DNA of 64,000 bases from positions 806,001 through 870,000 of the forward strand of contig NZ_JAIQDI010000002.1 in the NCBI RefSeq assembly GCF_020034665.1, given 5' to 3'. A program made the translations under genes and the position numbers. This document shows positions 8,603 through 18,016 of the stretch, piece after piece (position 1 is the first letter of the stretch; every line of letters begins with the position of its first letter). The notes below the pieces were generated by a model. That model had not been told where the DNA came from. It saw only the letters and a program-made list of their open reading frames with translations, and made no database searches. The stretch comes from Niabella beijingensis (lineage in GTDB: Bacteria > Bacteroidota > Bacteroidia > Chitinophagales > Chitinophagaceae).

Positions 8603-11600
8603 TTACTGTTCCCTTATCAGGGTTACAGGGCCCAGGAGGCCGGAACTGATCAGCGGGTCGTCTTTTTTATAAGGATTAAAAGTGGTGAATGTATACCGTT
8701 TGCTGGTCCGGGGCTTGCCTTCAAGCAGCCATGATGGCCATTTGCTGTCTTTGACGCCATCGTCTGCAAATTGCTGATCCCCGATCAACCGGTTGATCCA
8801 CAGGTTGGCAACGGTGATCTCAAGCTGGTTGTTGGTTTCCCTAAGCCATGGACCGACTGAAACCCGCCAGGGTGCGGTCCACAATATGCCAAGGTCATGC
8901 CCGTTCAGGCGCACCCTTGCCAGTTGTTTTACATTTCCGAGGTCAAGACTTATCTGCGCATTTTTATCTGATGCCATTGGGGCATCGAATGTTTTCCGGT
9001 ACACAGCAATGCCGGAATAATACCTGATGCCGGGGTCGTTATTGTCTTTCCAATCGGAAAGCTGGCTGAATGCGGTCCGGGCGGGGCCTCCCCATTTCGG
9101 ATCAAAGGTCACGGTCCAGCTTCCCGAAAGGGTATCTGTCTGTTGTATACTCCTGCCGCTGCCTTCCGGCCGCTGACCGGAAGGAGTATCGGAGAATACC
9201 ACGAAATAACTTTGAAATGAAGCGAATGTTATATTCAGCATGACCTGCTGCCCTTCCCTGCGAAGTGGTCCAAGAGATCTGAAGGTTCCGCTCAGCGGTT
9301 CCCAAAGCTCTGCGTACTTCTTTGTGGTCCGGAACCGGCATCCGGCCGTAAGCGTGTCGGTCGTTGTATTGGAGATAAAAAACAGATCTGTTCCGGGGAG
9401 CTGCCGCTGGGTATAACGCAGGGGCTGGTCGCTGCTGAAATTCTCACTAACCTTTTTTGACTTCAGGATACCGGCCAGTGCATTGTAATTGCAGTACAAC
9501 TGATCCATCTGGTCTTCAAGCGCTTTACCCCATATGATATAACCTTTTCCGTAGGGGTGTGTTGTAACGGTTTCCTGCTGAAGCGAAGGGCCCCAGAGGG
9601 TTGCCGCCATTTTGCGGATGGCCGCATCGCTTTCCGGATAGCCTGAAAGGCCCGGGGCTTTTTGCGGAGGCGGCCCTACAACAGTTGCACCCTGGGCCAC
9701 AAGCTCAGCTATTTTTTGAAGCAATGCTGCTGACATGGCCGGATAGCGGGGCAGCACCAGCAACTGGTAAGAGGCACCACCGGGAAAGCAGATCTTTCCG
9801 TTTTTGACACTTGCTTTTCCGATCAGTCCCGGAGGGCAGGCGTCGAAGTTATATTCCCGACGGTCCAGGAGATCAGCATCGCCTCTCAATGCCGAGGCAG
9901 GTGCTGTAAATACAAAAGGTGCTTCTTCCGGGGTAAGGTACAGGATATCGGCTACCGTATTGCCCTGTTGCAGCAGGTAAGAACAACGCGCAATATACTG
10001 ATGATAGCCGCCTGCCATGGGCCACCAGGTCTGGTTACGGTTCCATTGGATCCCATAGGGTCCCATGGTCATACCCGGTTTTAAAGAGTCCGGAAGAGGT
10101 TGACTCTGATAGGTATGGTAGAAGAATTTATTAACGCCCGCCGCGAAGGCCCAATCACCCTGGTTTTTCATTGACCCCGGATATTGTTTCCAGCCTTCAT
10201 TGTTCTGTGCTGTAAATGCCTCGGCCCCGATCACCGGCTTTCCCTGTACATGACCAAGTGAGGAGGCCTCCACACAACTGAATTGGGTATTGAATCCAAA
10301 ACCTTTACTCCAGAATTCACACATAGGAATATCGGCAACGGCCCCCAGTTCAAGATCTGCAGTAGGGTTCATATCATACGGCTCTATGGACAAACGAAGT
10401 CCGTTGCGATAGGCATACTTTTTTACCTGCTGTGCGTGATGCTCCAAAACCAGGTCCATGGCGGTTTTCCGAAGATCCCACATGAAGCGGTCACTGATCT
10501 CTTTGCTGCCAACGATCCTGCCGGCGTATACGGGGTAATAGGGGAGGGGATCATATCCTCTGCGGTTAATGAATTCCTGCCGGAAATTTTTGGTCCAGTT
10601 CTGTGCACCCATTTCCCAGCTGTCGATATGAAGAAATTTTAGCCCGCCTTTCTTTTGTTTGCCGGAGTGGCCGATCTGTTCCAGGATCTTGCCCACATAA
10701 AAGTCCAGGTGTTGGTTAATGGCAGTGGTATCAAATTTATCCGCCTCAAAGCCCAGCCCGGGGCGGGGTGCAGGTCTTGTTCCGGCACCGTTATTCCGTA
10801 CTCCAAAACGCATGACGGTCCAGACGCCGGATTGCGGTTTCCAGTTGAGTTTTCCATCGGCTGCCAGGTGGTCTGTAATGTCAACGACCGCTGTTTTTTG
10901 AATGGCATTTTTTTTAACACCCGGTTCGCCTGTTACCGGCGGATAAAAAGCGGGAACACCTTTGGCCGAGCTAAAGGGTGCCCGGTAGTAAAGCGCACGG
11001 TAATCCACGTCTTTGATACTGTCTTCCTGAGATGGAGCCGGAAATGCGAGTACAGCTACGTCCCTGTAAAAATCATTGCGTATCCTGGTCAGCTCGGGTG
11101 TCAAAGCACCCTCACCAAAAAACGGAGCTTTGGGCGCCGGCACGGGCAATGTTACCGGATCTTTATCGTGTGCAGTAACAGTAGTACTGCTGCTTACCAG
11201 GTGCTGCATAGAATATTCCGGTGCCACCCAGGGACCGCCGCTTCCTGCCCAGCCCGGTCCGATACCGAGTGTGATGGCAATGCCCTGTTTTTCTGCCTCC
11301 TGTTCGATCTGTTTAAAAAGTAATAACCATTCCTTGCTGAGAAAATCGATCCTGCCCCTGGGCACACCTACGTTTACCTCAAGGAATATCACATGCCCGA
11401 TACCGGCTTCTTTCATGGCCTTCAGATCTTCCCGGATCCCGCTCGCCGACAGGTTCCCATCCATAAAATACCAGTACACACCCGGCTTTGCAGAATCCGG
11501 CGGCGTGATGAATTGTGTTTTTAGTTGTTCCAGCACATTGTTCTTTTGCTGTGCATTCAGGGTGCAACAAAAACAAACTGCAACGGTCAGGAAAAGTATC

Positions 11601-11620
11601 GCGTAAATATTCCGGCACAT
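8603..11620 (-). CDS. GH106-type glycoside hydrolase (putative alpha-L-rhamnosidase)
   Basis: A 1005-residue secreted enzyme. The ATG at 11620 is preferred over one 16 codons upstream because the signal peptide (MCRNIYAILFLTVAVCF, ending LNAQQ) begins there. The N-terminal barrel carries the GH106 hallmarks: GVYWYFMDGNLSASGI, KAMKEAGIGHVIFLE, and GPGWAGSGGPWV. A central domain includes FLHIDSWEMGAQNW, whose acidic residues are probably catalytic. The C-terminal 150 residues form a galactose-binding-like jelly roll (RVRLNGHDLGILWTAPWRV, ending SSGLLGPVTL). Known GH106 members are inverting alpha-L-rhamnosidases in pectin-degradation loci. The gene converges on the AraC gene and is divergent from the paralogue at 11824. 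Confidence 0.85.
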   Translation of the reverse strand: MCRNIYAILFLTVAVCFCCTLNAQQKNNVLEQLKTQFITPPDSAKPGVYWYFMDGNLSASGIREDLKAMKEAGIGHVIFLEVNVGVPRGRIDFLSKEWLLLFKQIEQEAEKQGIAITLGIGPGWAGSGGPWVAPEYSMQHLVSSSTTVTAHDKDPVTLPVPAPKAPFFGEGALTPELTRIRNDFYRDVAVLAFPAPSQEDSIKDVDYRALYYRAPFSSAKGVPAFYPPVTGEPGVKKNAIQKTAVVDITDHLAADGKLNWKPQSGVWTVMRFGVRNNGAGTRPAPRPGLGFEADKFDTTAINQHLDFYVGKILEQIGHSGKQKKGGLKFLHIDSWEMGAQNWTKNFRQEFINRRGYDPLPYYPVYAGRIVGSKEISDRFMWDLRKTAMDLVLEHHAQQVKKYAYRNGLRLSIEPYDMNPTADLELGAVADIPMCEFWSKGFGFNTQFSCVEASSLGHVQGKPVIGAEAFTAQNNEGWKQYPGSMKNQGDWAFAAGVNKFFYHTYQSQPLPDSLKPGMTMGPYGIQWNRNQTWWPMAGGYHQYIARCSYLLQQGNTVADILYLTPEEAPFVFTAPASALRGDADLLDRREYNFDACPPGLIGKASVKNGKICFPGGASYQLLVLPRYPAMSAALLQKIAELVAQGATVVGPPPQKAPGLSGYPESDAAIRKMAATLWGPSLQQETVTTHPYGKGYIIWGKALEDQMDQLYCNYNALAGILKSKKVSENFSSDQPLRYTQRQLPGTDLFFISNTTTDTLTAGCRFRTTKKYAELWEPLSGTFRSLGPLRREGQQVMLNITFASFQSYFVVFSDTPSGQRPEGSGRSIQQTDTLSGSWTVTFDPKWGGPARTAFSQLSDWKDNNDPGIRYYSGIAVYRKTFDAPMASDKNAQISLDLGNVKQLARVRLNGHDLGILWTAPWRVSVGPWLRETNNQLEITVANLWINRLIGDQQFADDGVKDSKWPSWLLEGKPRTSKRYTFTTFNPYKKDDPLISSGLLGPVTLIREQ

Positions 11621-11686
11621 ATCAATCGTTTTAGAACTCGGGGTCAGAATGAATCGACAAGATAGCATATCAGAAAGAATCCACTA

Positions 11687-11731
11687 TCATGTACTGTCAT
11701 GCATGACCACTTTCGCCATGACGGTACATGA
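11687..11731. promoter_or_regulatory. 15-bp inverted repeat between divergent GH106 genes
   Basis: The left arm at 11687-11701 and the inverted right arm at 11717-11731 match at 14 of 15 positions, with the arm centres 30 bp apart (about three helical turns). A perfect 12-bp palindrome, GTCATGCATGAC, overlaps at 11696-11707. The position between two divergent, co-functional genes suggests an operator that serves both, or a strong cruciform or hairpin. No promoter box was clear. Confidence 0.5.
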
Positions 11732-11823
11732 CAGCTGATCTGAAACGAAGACCTATATTCGCCCTTTATACAAAGCTGTTTGCCGAACATACAGTTGGTC
11801 TTAATGATTACAATGCTTTGCCC

Positions 11824-14800
11824 ATGTTGCGAAAATTATTTTTAAGCGGACTTGTTTTATTAATTGCCGGATCCGGTATAGCACAGCAGACTGCTGCGCT
11901 TGCGTTTAAAGAACCGCCCCTTGTTTACCGGCCGGGATGTTATTATTACTGGATCAGTGACAACATTTCTGAAGAAGGAATTAAGAAGGACATTCAGGCA
12001 ATGGCGGCTGCCGGCATTGGCAGGGCCTTTGTCGGGAATGTCGGATTCCCGGAGAGTGAATTATCATTAAAACAGGGAAGCGCGCGGCTGTTCTCGGATG
12101 GCTGGTGGAATGCCACGCTGGCCGCAGTAAAAGCCGGCGCCGAACACGGCGTTGATATTGGTTTTTTTAACAGTCCCGGCTGGAGCCAGAGCGGCGGACC
12201 CTGGATCAAAGAGCAGCAAAGCATGCGCTACCTGGATGCTCAGGAACTGCTGGTTGAAGGACCGGGAACCGTGACAAAATCCTTTTCTCCGGTACCGCTT
12301 TTTCAACAGGTGGCTGTAATGGCTTTTCCACAGCCGGCTTATGAGGGGCAGGAGTTGTCGAAGGTATTAAAGAGTGTAACGGTCAATATCGACAGTGTGG
12401 AGATCCGCCGAGCATTTGACGGGGATACCGCAACTGTTGCCGGTTTCCCGGATAAAGTGGAACAGCCGGTTCATATTGATATCAGTGGGGATAAGGTATT
12501 TACGGCACGGTCGCTGATCCTCTGCGGACAGGGAAGCGCTTTTGCTGCTGACATTACCTTGCAGGTCAGAACAGCAGCGGGATACAGGACGGTGAAATCA
12601 TTTTCTTATAACCGGACAAACCCGGCATTAAATGTAGGCTTCCGGCCCTGGGCCCCGGTGGTGATCACTTTCCCGGAACAGCAGGCGAAGGACTACCGGA
12701 TCGTGCTGGATCATATAAGGGGTAAGGCCGGATTTTCGGAGATCCGGCTAACCGGCGCTGCGGCTATGGAGCGTATTGAGGAAAAACAGCTGGCAAAGAT
12801 GTTTCAGACACCACTGCCGCTATGGAACGAATACCAGTGGGCATCCCAGGCGCCTGTAACGGATGCTGCCGCACGGATCGCGCCTTCCAAAGTGATAGAC
12901 CTTACCGCGATGACGAGCCCTTCAGGAAAATTGAGCTGGAAAGTCCCTCCGGGCAAATGGGTGATCGTGCGTTTTGGGATGGTGCCCACCGGTGTTACCA
13001 ATGCGCCTGCCACACCGGAGGGCAGGGGATACGACGTTGATAAAATGAGCCGTACTGCAATTGCGGAACACTTTAATGCATTTATCGGGAAGATCCGGAG
13101 TCGCATTCCCCAAAAAGATCAGAAAGCATTTAAGTATGTGGTGGCCGACAGTTATGAGACCGGCTCGCAAAACTGGACGGATGATTTTGCAGCCTCCTTC
13201 AGAAAAAAATATGGTTATGACCCGTTGAAATGGTTGCCGGTACTTACCGGAAGGGTTGTTGGCAGCAGGGAGCAAAGCGACCGGTTTCTCTGGGATATGC
13301 GCCGGCTGGTAGCGGACAAGGTGGCGTACGATTATGTGGGCGGATTGCGAGATGCCTGCCATGGCCAGGGATTAAGCCTGTGGCTGGAGAACTACGGACA
13401 TTGGGGGTTCCCTTCCGAGTTTCTTATGTATGGCGGACAAAGCGATGAAGTAGGCGGTGAGTTCTGGGCAGAAGGTGATCTGGGAGGAATAGAATGCAGG
13501 GCGGCTTCTTCGGCGGCTCATATCTATGGTAAAACAAGTGTTTCCGGAGAATCTTTTACAGCGGCGGGCCAGCCCTATGCACGTTATCCGGCATTGCTCA
13601 AGCGGCGCGGCGACTGGTCCTTCACCGAAGGGATCAACAACACGATCTTTCATGTATATATACAACAGCCGGATGAACGGCTTCCGGGCATCAACGCCTG
13701 GTTTGGCACGGAGTTTAACCGGCACAATACCTGGTTCGGACAGGGGCAGGCATTTATAAAATACATTCACCGTTGTAACTACATGTTGCAGCAGGGAAAA
13801 CCGGTGAATGATGTGGCTTATTTTATAGGCGAAGATGCACCAAAGATGACCGGTATTACTGATCCGAAATTGCCCGATGGGTTTCAGTTCGATTACATCA
13901 ATGCGGAAGTAATCGAACAAAGACTCAGTGTAAAAGATGGAAAGCTGGTGTTGCCGGATGGTATGAGCTACCGGATGCTGGTATTGCCGCATCTTGAAAC
14001 CATGCGCCCGGAGTTGCTCCAGAAGATTACCGAACTGGTGAAAGCCGGAGCCGTGGTGCTGGGTCCCCGTCCGTTGCGATCCCCCAGTCTGCAAAACTTT
14101 CCTGCTGCCGATCAGCGTGTACAGGCCTTGGCTGCAGCGCTCTGGGCCAATGCTGACGGGGTACACCGCAAAGTGGCCGCATTCGGAAAAGGAAAGATCA
14201 TGAATGGTCTTACCATGGAGGAGGCGCTCGGTCAGATCCGGACAGCACCGGATTTTGTGAGCGGCAGACCCGGCCAGATCGCCTATACACACCGCTCCCT
14301 GGCGGATAAGGAACTTTATTTTATTTCCAACCAGACCGATACGCTGGTTGATTTTGCACCGCTCTTCCGTGACGGCAAAGGCCAGCCCTATTTTTATGAT
14401 GCGGTAACCGGCAGAAAACTTAAATTAACGGATCATACACAACAACCCGGCGGCATAAAAATACCGCTGCGGCTGGACCGGTTCCAGAGCGGGTTTGTGG
14501 TGTTTCATAAGAACGAGACATTGCCGCCAGCAACCGGTGAGAATTTCCCCCGGCCTTACGAAACAATACCGGTAAAAAGTTCCTGGGTGGTTTCGTTTGA
14601 TACGGCCGGCCGCGGACCGGTTGAACCGGTGGTGTTTGAACAGTTGCAGGATTGGAGCATGCATCCGGATGACCGGATCCGGAATTATTCCGGAACGGCG
14701 GTGTATAAGACGAGTTTTCAGCTGAAGCCCCTTGCCGGTAAAAAAGTATTCCTGAATCTGAATAAAGTGGTGGCTATGGCAAGGGTGCGGCTGAATGGTA

Positions 14801-15039
14801 AAGACCTGGGAACGGTATGGACCGCACCTTACACCGTGGATGCTACGGAAGCCGTAATAACAGGCGAAAATAAACTGGAGATCGAAGTAGTAAATACATG
14901 GGTGAACCGGATGATCGGCGACAGTAAATTACCGGAAGCCGAACGCCGCACCTGGAGCAATGTAAATACGTTTAAACCGGAATCTTCGTACATGTCTTCC
15001 GGATTGCTGGGGCCGGTACAGCTGGAGCTGGTCCGGTAG
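11824..15039 (+). CDS. GH106-type glycoside hydrolase, paralogue of the neighbouring gene
   Basis: A 1071-residue secreted enzyme. The ATG at 11824 starts a clean signal peptide (MLRKLFLSGLVLLIAG, ending GIAQQ); the frame stays open 32 codons upstream to 11728 but that segment is not signal-like. It shares the domain plan of the leftward neighbour: YYYWISDNISEEGIKKD, GIGRAFVGNVGF, SPGWSQSGGPWI, then the acidic motif ADSYETGSQNW, and the C-terminal galactose-binding-like domain (ARVRLNGKDLGTVWTAPY, SSGLLGPVQLEL). An extra jelly-roll-like segment near residues 190-300 makes it longer than the neighbour. The two are diverged paralogues and may cut different rhamnosidic linkages of the same glycan. 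Substrate remains inferred. Confidence 0.85.
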   Translation: MLRKLFLSGLVLLIAGSGIAQQTAALAFKEPPLVYRPGCYYYWISDNISEEGIKKDIQAMAAAGIGRAFVGNVGFPESELSLKQGSARLFSDGWWNATLAAVKAGAEHGVDIGFFNSPGWSQSGGPWIKEQQSMRYLDAQELLVEGPGTVTKSFSPVPLFQQVAVMAFPQPAYEGQELSKVLKSVTVNIDSVEIRRAFDGDTATVAGFPDKVEQPVHIDISGDKVFTARSLILCGQGSAFAADITLQVRTAAGYRTVKSFSYNRTNPALNVGFRPWAPVVITFPEQQAKDYRIVLDHIRGKAGFSEIRLTGAAAMERIEEKQLAKMFQTPLPLWNEYQWASQAPVTDAAARIAPSKVIDLTAMTSPSGKLSWKVPPGKWVIVRFGMVPTGVTNAPATPEGRGYDVDKMSRTAIAEHFNAFIGKIRSRIPQKDQKAFKYVVADSYETGSQNWTDDFAASFRKKYGYDPLKWLPVLTGRVVGSREQSDRFLWDMRRLVADKVAYDYVGGLRDACHGQGLSLWLENYGHWGFPSEFLMYGGQSDEVGGEFWAEGDLGGIECRAASSAAHIYGKTSVSGESFTAAGQPYARYPALLKRRGDWSFTEGINNTIFHVYIQQPDERLPGINAWFGTEFNRHNTWFGQGQAFIKYIHRCNYMLQQGKPVNDVAYFIGEDAPKMTGITDPKLPDGFQFDYINAEVIEQRLSVKDGKLVLPDGMSYRMLVLPHLETMRPELLQKITELVKAGAVVLGPRPLRSPSLQNFPAADQRVQALAAALWANADGVHRKVAAFGKGKIMNGLTMEEALGQIRTAPDFVSGRPGQIAYTHRSLADKELYFISNQTDTLVDFAPLFRDGKGQPYFYDAVTGRKLKLTDHTQQPGGIKIPLRLDRFQSGFVVFHKNETLPPATGENFPRPYETIPVKSSWVVSFDTAGRGPVEPVVFEQLQDWSMHPDDRIRNYSGTAVYKTSFQLKPLAGKKVFLNLNKVVAMARVRLNGKDLGTVWTAPYTVDATEAVITGENKLEIEVVNTWVNRMIGDSKLPEAERRTWSNVNTFKPESSYMSSGLLGPVQLELVR

Positions 15040-15178
15040 GATTGCTATGCTCTTTGTATAAAACAGCTTCCCAGAGAAGTAATGATTGTTGCAGGGATTC
15101 TGCCAGGATAAAAATAATCTTGTTGCGTTGTTGTAAGGGGCTGATTTTGAGTCGTAAAGGTATTTTCATTTTTTAAGT

Positions 15179-15186
15179 TAAATTTG
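15179..15186 (+). promoter_or_regulatory. Putative -7 box (TAAATTTG) of the toxin-antitoxin pair
   Basis: This is an exact TAnnTTTG match, 15 nt before the antitoxin ATG at 15202. The rest of the 160-bp gap after the GH106 gene shows nothing else I can name. Confidence 0.4.
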
Positions 15187-15201
15187 TAGAAAATAGTTGT
15201 T

Positions 15202-15432
15202 ATGGCAAATGTATTAGATCAGGCAATGTTCAATTATTTCACCCAGTTGAATGAGGCGGAAAAAAGGTCTGTAGTGCAAATGCTAAAAACTTTTTTAAAG
15301 GGGCGTCAGGTCACCGATGACCATATTAGCATCGAAGAATATAATAAGGAAATAGATGAAGCTGTTGCCCGTGTCAAATCCGGGGCTTTTGATACACAGG
15401 AAGAAGTAGAAAAGATGGCAAAGGAATGGTGA
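15202..15432 (+). CDS. Antitoxin-like protein of a type II toxin-antitoxin pair
   Basis: A 76-residue acidic, helical protein without a signal peptide. The N-terminus (NYFTQLNEAEKRSVVQML) and the C-terminal acidic tail (SIEEYNKEIDEAVARV ... EEVEKMAKEW) match the general form of small Bacteroidota antitoxins encoded before RelE/ParE-type toxins. Its TGA overlaps the ATG of the toxin frame by one base, the normal translational coupling for such pairs. Because the partner frame is broken, this antitoxin may now stand alone. Confidence rests on context more than on a named family. Confidence 0.7.
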   Translation: MANVLDQAMFNYFTQLNEAEKRSVVQMLKTFLKGRQVTDDHISIEEYNKEIDEAVARVKSGAFDTQEEVEKMAKEW

Positions 15433-15727
15433 TGAAAAAGCGGGAGATCAAATGGGATAAGCAATCCTGTATTTTAGTGAAGCAATCCGCTCTATCCGCC
15501 GGGATTCTGTACAAAATGCAACCAAGGTAAAAAGAGAAATACTTCAAAAGATCAGTGAATTGTCTGTACGGCCTGAAATACACGCCCCGGATAAATATAA
15601 AAACAATAATATGGGAAACTACCGCGCTTTTGAACTACGCCATTATCGCATAGCATACCTGATAATGGAAGATGTGATAATTATTGCAAGGATAAGACAT
15701 ACCAGCCAGAACCCCCGAGAATATTAG
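15432..15727 (+). pseudogene. RelE/ParE-family toxin, frame-shifted
   Basis: The ATG at 15432 opens MKKREIKWDKQ, but that frame then leaves the toxin sequence and stops soon after. The rest of a RelE/ParE toxin is intact in another frame from about 15461 (ILYFSEAIRSIRRD ... YRAFELRHYRIAYL ... RIRHTSQNPREY, stop at 15725-15727). The toxin frame has a TAA at 15458-15460 and no start codon before its middle, so it cannot be made alone. Adding GCAA after 15464, a second copy of the GCAA already there, restores one continuous 99-codon frame. A slippage deletion of one 4-bp unit therefore explains the break. A sequencing error is the alternative. Confidence 0.75.
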
Positions 15728-15792
15728 CATAATACCGGAATGATTACTGTATCTGTTTATATTAGACCTTTTGTTCTGATAGTTCCAGAAAC

Positions 15793-16542
15793 CTAAGAAA
15801 TATCGGAAAGGATCTTTAAAAATAGCGCCAGGCCCTTGCGTTTTTCCTCATCAAGCGTATAGCTCAGATCCTGCGAGTAATATTTTTTAAGATCATAGAT
15901 CCCTTCCGGAATTTTTGCGATCACCTCATCCAGGTGGGCGAGTCCGTAGGCATTGGCTTTATCAAATTCAGTAATAAAAGCATCCGGCAGCTTCCGGGTA
16001 CTTACCCATGCCGCAAATACAAACGGTAGCCCGGTAGCCTGCTTCCATTCACCGGCAAGATCATAAATATATTCGAACCGCGGCCGTTGCTGCAGGGCAC
16101 GATCGCCGATCACCAGACCGGCGGTAGTACCCTTTATCTCTTCAAGATAAGATTCATTGCGTGCATCCACGATTTCGGGTGTTATCTTCCAGTGGTTCTT
16201 AATGAGCCACCGGCACAGGGCCACTGAAGACCGGCTTTGATAATCGAGGTAGATCTTCTCCACTTTTTCCAGGGGAACCTGGCTGAATACACAAACCGAA
16301 GCCACATCGCCGATAGCTCCGATGCAATAATTGCCATTAATAGAATAGTGCGACAGTTTCTGTGTGATGGCTACAGGGACCAGTCCCACATCGATCTGCC
16401 CGTTAATCAACAACTCCGCCAGTTTCGCGGGTACATCTTCAATAAGCTCAATTTTTTCAGTTATCGGAGGGAATTGTAAACCGTATAAAAGAGGTCTTGT
16501 ATTCAGGTAATTAATTATTCCGACTCTTATCTTTTCTTCCAC
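15793..16542 (-). CDS. mqnA: Chorismate dehydratase MqnA (futalosine menaquinone pathway)
   Basis: A 249-residue cytoplasmic enzyme of the periplasmic-binding-protein fold that converts chorismate to 3-enolpyruvylbenzoate, the first step of the futalosine route to menaquinone. The N-terminus RVGIINYLNTRPLLYGL is the family signature, and GLVIGDRALQ near residue 150 also fits. No ATG lies in frame before this motif. I place the start at the GTG at 16542, with AAAGGA spaced 6 nt upstream. A TTG at 16566 is possible but sits inside the promoter box at 16564-16571. It stands alone, divergent from purB. Confidence 0.9.
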   Translation of the reverse strand: MEEKIRVGIINYLNTRPLLYGLQFPPITEKIELIEDVPAKLAELLINGQIDVGLVPVAITQKLSHYSINGNYCIGAIGDVASVCVFSQVPLEKVEKIYLDYQSRSSVALCRWLIKNHWKITPEIVDARNESYLEEIKGTTAGLVIGDRALQQRPRFEYIYDLAGEWKQATGLPFVFAAWVSTRKLPDAFITEFDKANAYGLAHLDEVIAKIPEGIYDLKKYYSQDLSYTLDEEKRKGLALFLKILSDIS

Positions 16543-16563
16543 GCTGAATCCTTTATTTTTGTG

Positions 16564-16571
16564 CAAATTTA
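16564..16571 (-). promoter_or_regulatory. Putative -7 box (TAAATTTG) of mqnA
   Basis: On the minus strand this is an exact TAnnTTTG. It lies 21 nt before the GTG start proposed at 16542 and argues against the upstream TTG start. Confidence 0.5.
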
Positions 16572-16579
16572 GTTTGTTT

Positions 16580-16630
16580 AGGGTTTAAACTTCAACAATA
16601 AACCTTAAACCTTGAACTTTAAACTTTAAG
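16580..16630. repeat. Short AT-rich repeats of the AAACTT/AAACCTT type
   Basis: The stretch just before purB contains several near-copies of TTTAAACTT, AAACCTTAAACCTT and AACTTTAAACTTTAAG. It may be a degenerate low-complexity spacer or may bend DNA at the mqnA/purB divergent promoter region. Function unknown. Confidence 0.35.
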
Positions 16631-16631
16631 T

Positions 16632-17969
16632 ATGTCTTTAACAGCAATTTCGCCGGTGGACGGCCGTTATCATAAACAAGTGCAGCAGTTGCAGGAATAT
16701 TACAGTGAGTATGCCCTTATTAAATACCGTGTGATCGTGGAGATCGAATATCTTTTTTTTCTGGCGGAAAAAAAGTTCCTGAAATTATCAGCCTCCGCTA
16801 AAAAGCACCTGCGATCCGTGATCGAAAATTTCGGGACAGATGAGGCAAAGGCCATAAAAGAGATCGAAAGAACCACCAACCATGATGTAAAGGCAGTGGA
16901 ATATTTCCTGAAAGCAGAACTGGACAAGACCGATGCACGGGAGGCAAAAGAGTGGATCCATTTTGGTCTGACCTCACAGGATGTAAACAATACCGCGATT
17001 CCGATGCTGTGGAAAAGCAGCCTGGAGCAGGAGCTGGTGCCGGCATATGCAAACCTTCAGCTGCAGCTGCGGGAACTGGCAAAACAGTGGAAGGATATTT
17101 CCATGTTGGCCAAGACCCACGGGCAGCCGGCATCTCCCACTAAATTGGGTAAGGAGTTTATGGTTTTTGTGGAACGCCTCGATCACCAGGTACAGCTGTT
17201 TTCCTATATTCCTTTTGCCGCTAAGTTTGGTGGTGCTACCGGTAACTTCAATGCGCATCATGTGGCTTATCCGAAAACTGACTGGGTGAAGTTCGGGAAC
17301 GAATTCGTGGATGAAGTGCTGGGACTGCAGCGGATGCAGTATACCACCCAGATCGAGCACTATGATAACCTGGCTGCTCATTTTGATGCGATCAAACGCC
17401 TGAACACCATTCTGCTGGATCTTTGCCGTGATATCTGGACCTATATCAGTATGGATTATTTTAAGCAGCGTACCAAAGCCGGCGAGGTTGGTTCATCGGC
17501 GATGCCCCATAAAGTGAACCCGATCGACTTTGAAAATGCGGAAGGGAACCTGGGTATTGCAAATGCACTGCTGGAGCACCTTTCTGCCAAATTGCCGGTG
17601 AGCCGTCTGCAGCGCGACCTTACCGACAGTACGGTGCTGCGCAATATCGGCGTACCCGTGGCCCACACTATCATCGCCATAAAGAGCATTGAGAAAGGAC
17701 TGGGCAAACTGGTGCTCAATGAAGCTAAACTGAAACAGGATCTGGAAGACAACTGGGCGGTGGTGGCGGAAGCCATCCAGACCATCCTCCGCCGGGAAAA
17801 GTATCCGAACCCTTATGAGGCTCTGAAAGCGCTTACAAGAGGCAAGGAAGGCATTACAAAGAATGCGATCCATGAATTCATAAAGGGATTAAAAATATCG
17901 GCCGGTCTTAAAAAAGAGCTTCGCCAGATCACTCCGCATAATTATACGGGGATCGTGGCAAAGTATTAA
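16632..17969 (+). CDS. purB: Adenylosuccinate lyase
   Basis: A 445-residue cytoplasmic enzyme that acts twice in purine synthesis, releasing fumarate from SAICAR and from adenylosuccinate. It opens with LTAISPVDGRY, the usual N-terminus of the E. coli-like branch. Visible motifs are the TSQDVNNTA loop, AKTHGQPASPTKLGKE (with the conserved His), and the fumarase/aspartase superfamily signature GSSAMPHKVNPIDFENAEG around residue 290. Length and motifs are normal. It is transcribed rightward from an AT-rich gap and is not in an operon; purC lies 43 kb away at 59397. Confidence 0.97.
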   Translation: MSLTAISPVDGRYHKQVQQLQEYYSEYALIKYRVIVEIEYLFFLAEKKFLKLSASAKKHLRSVIENFGTDEAKAIKEIERTTNHDVKAVEYFLKAELDKTDAREAKEWIHFGLTSQDVNNTAIPMLWKSSLEQELVPAYANLQLQLRELAKQWKDISMLAKTHGQPASPTKLGKEFMVFVERLDHQVQLFSYIPFAAKFGGATGNFNAHHVAYPKTDWVKFGNEFVDEVLGLQRMQYTTQIEHYDNLAAHFDAIKRLNTILLDLCRDIWTYISMDYFKQRTKAGEVGSSAMPHKVNPIDFENAEGNLGIANALLEHLSAKLPVSRLQRDLTDSTVLRNIGVPVAHTIIAIKSIEKGLGKLVLNEAKLKQDLEDNWAVVAEAIQTILRREKYPNPYEALKALTRGKEGITKNAIHEFIKGLKISAGLKKELRQITPHNYTGIVAKY

Positions 17970-18016
17970 AATAAAGGTTACTATTCTTCAGAATGAAAAA
18001 ATAGGCACCAAGGAGG

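Noticed and set aside
13372..14292. 306-codon minus-strand frame inside the second GH106 gene
   Set aside because: Antisense shadow of a gene with clear GH106 motifs.
15425..15475. Programmed frameshift to express the toxin
   Set aside because: No slippery heptamer or following hairpin is evident; a 4-bp slippage loss explains the break better.
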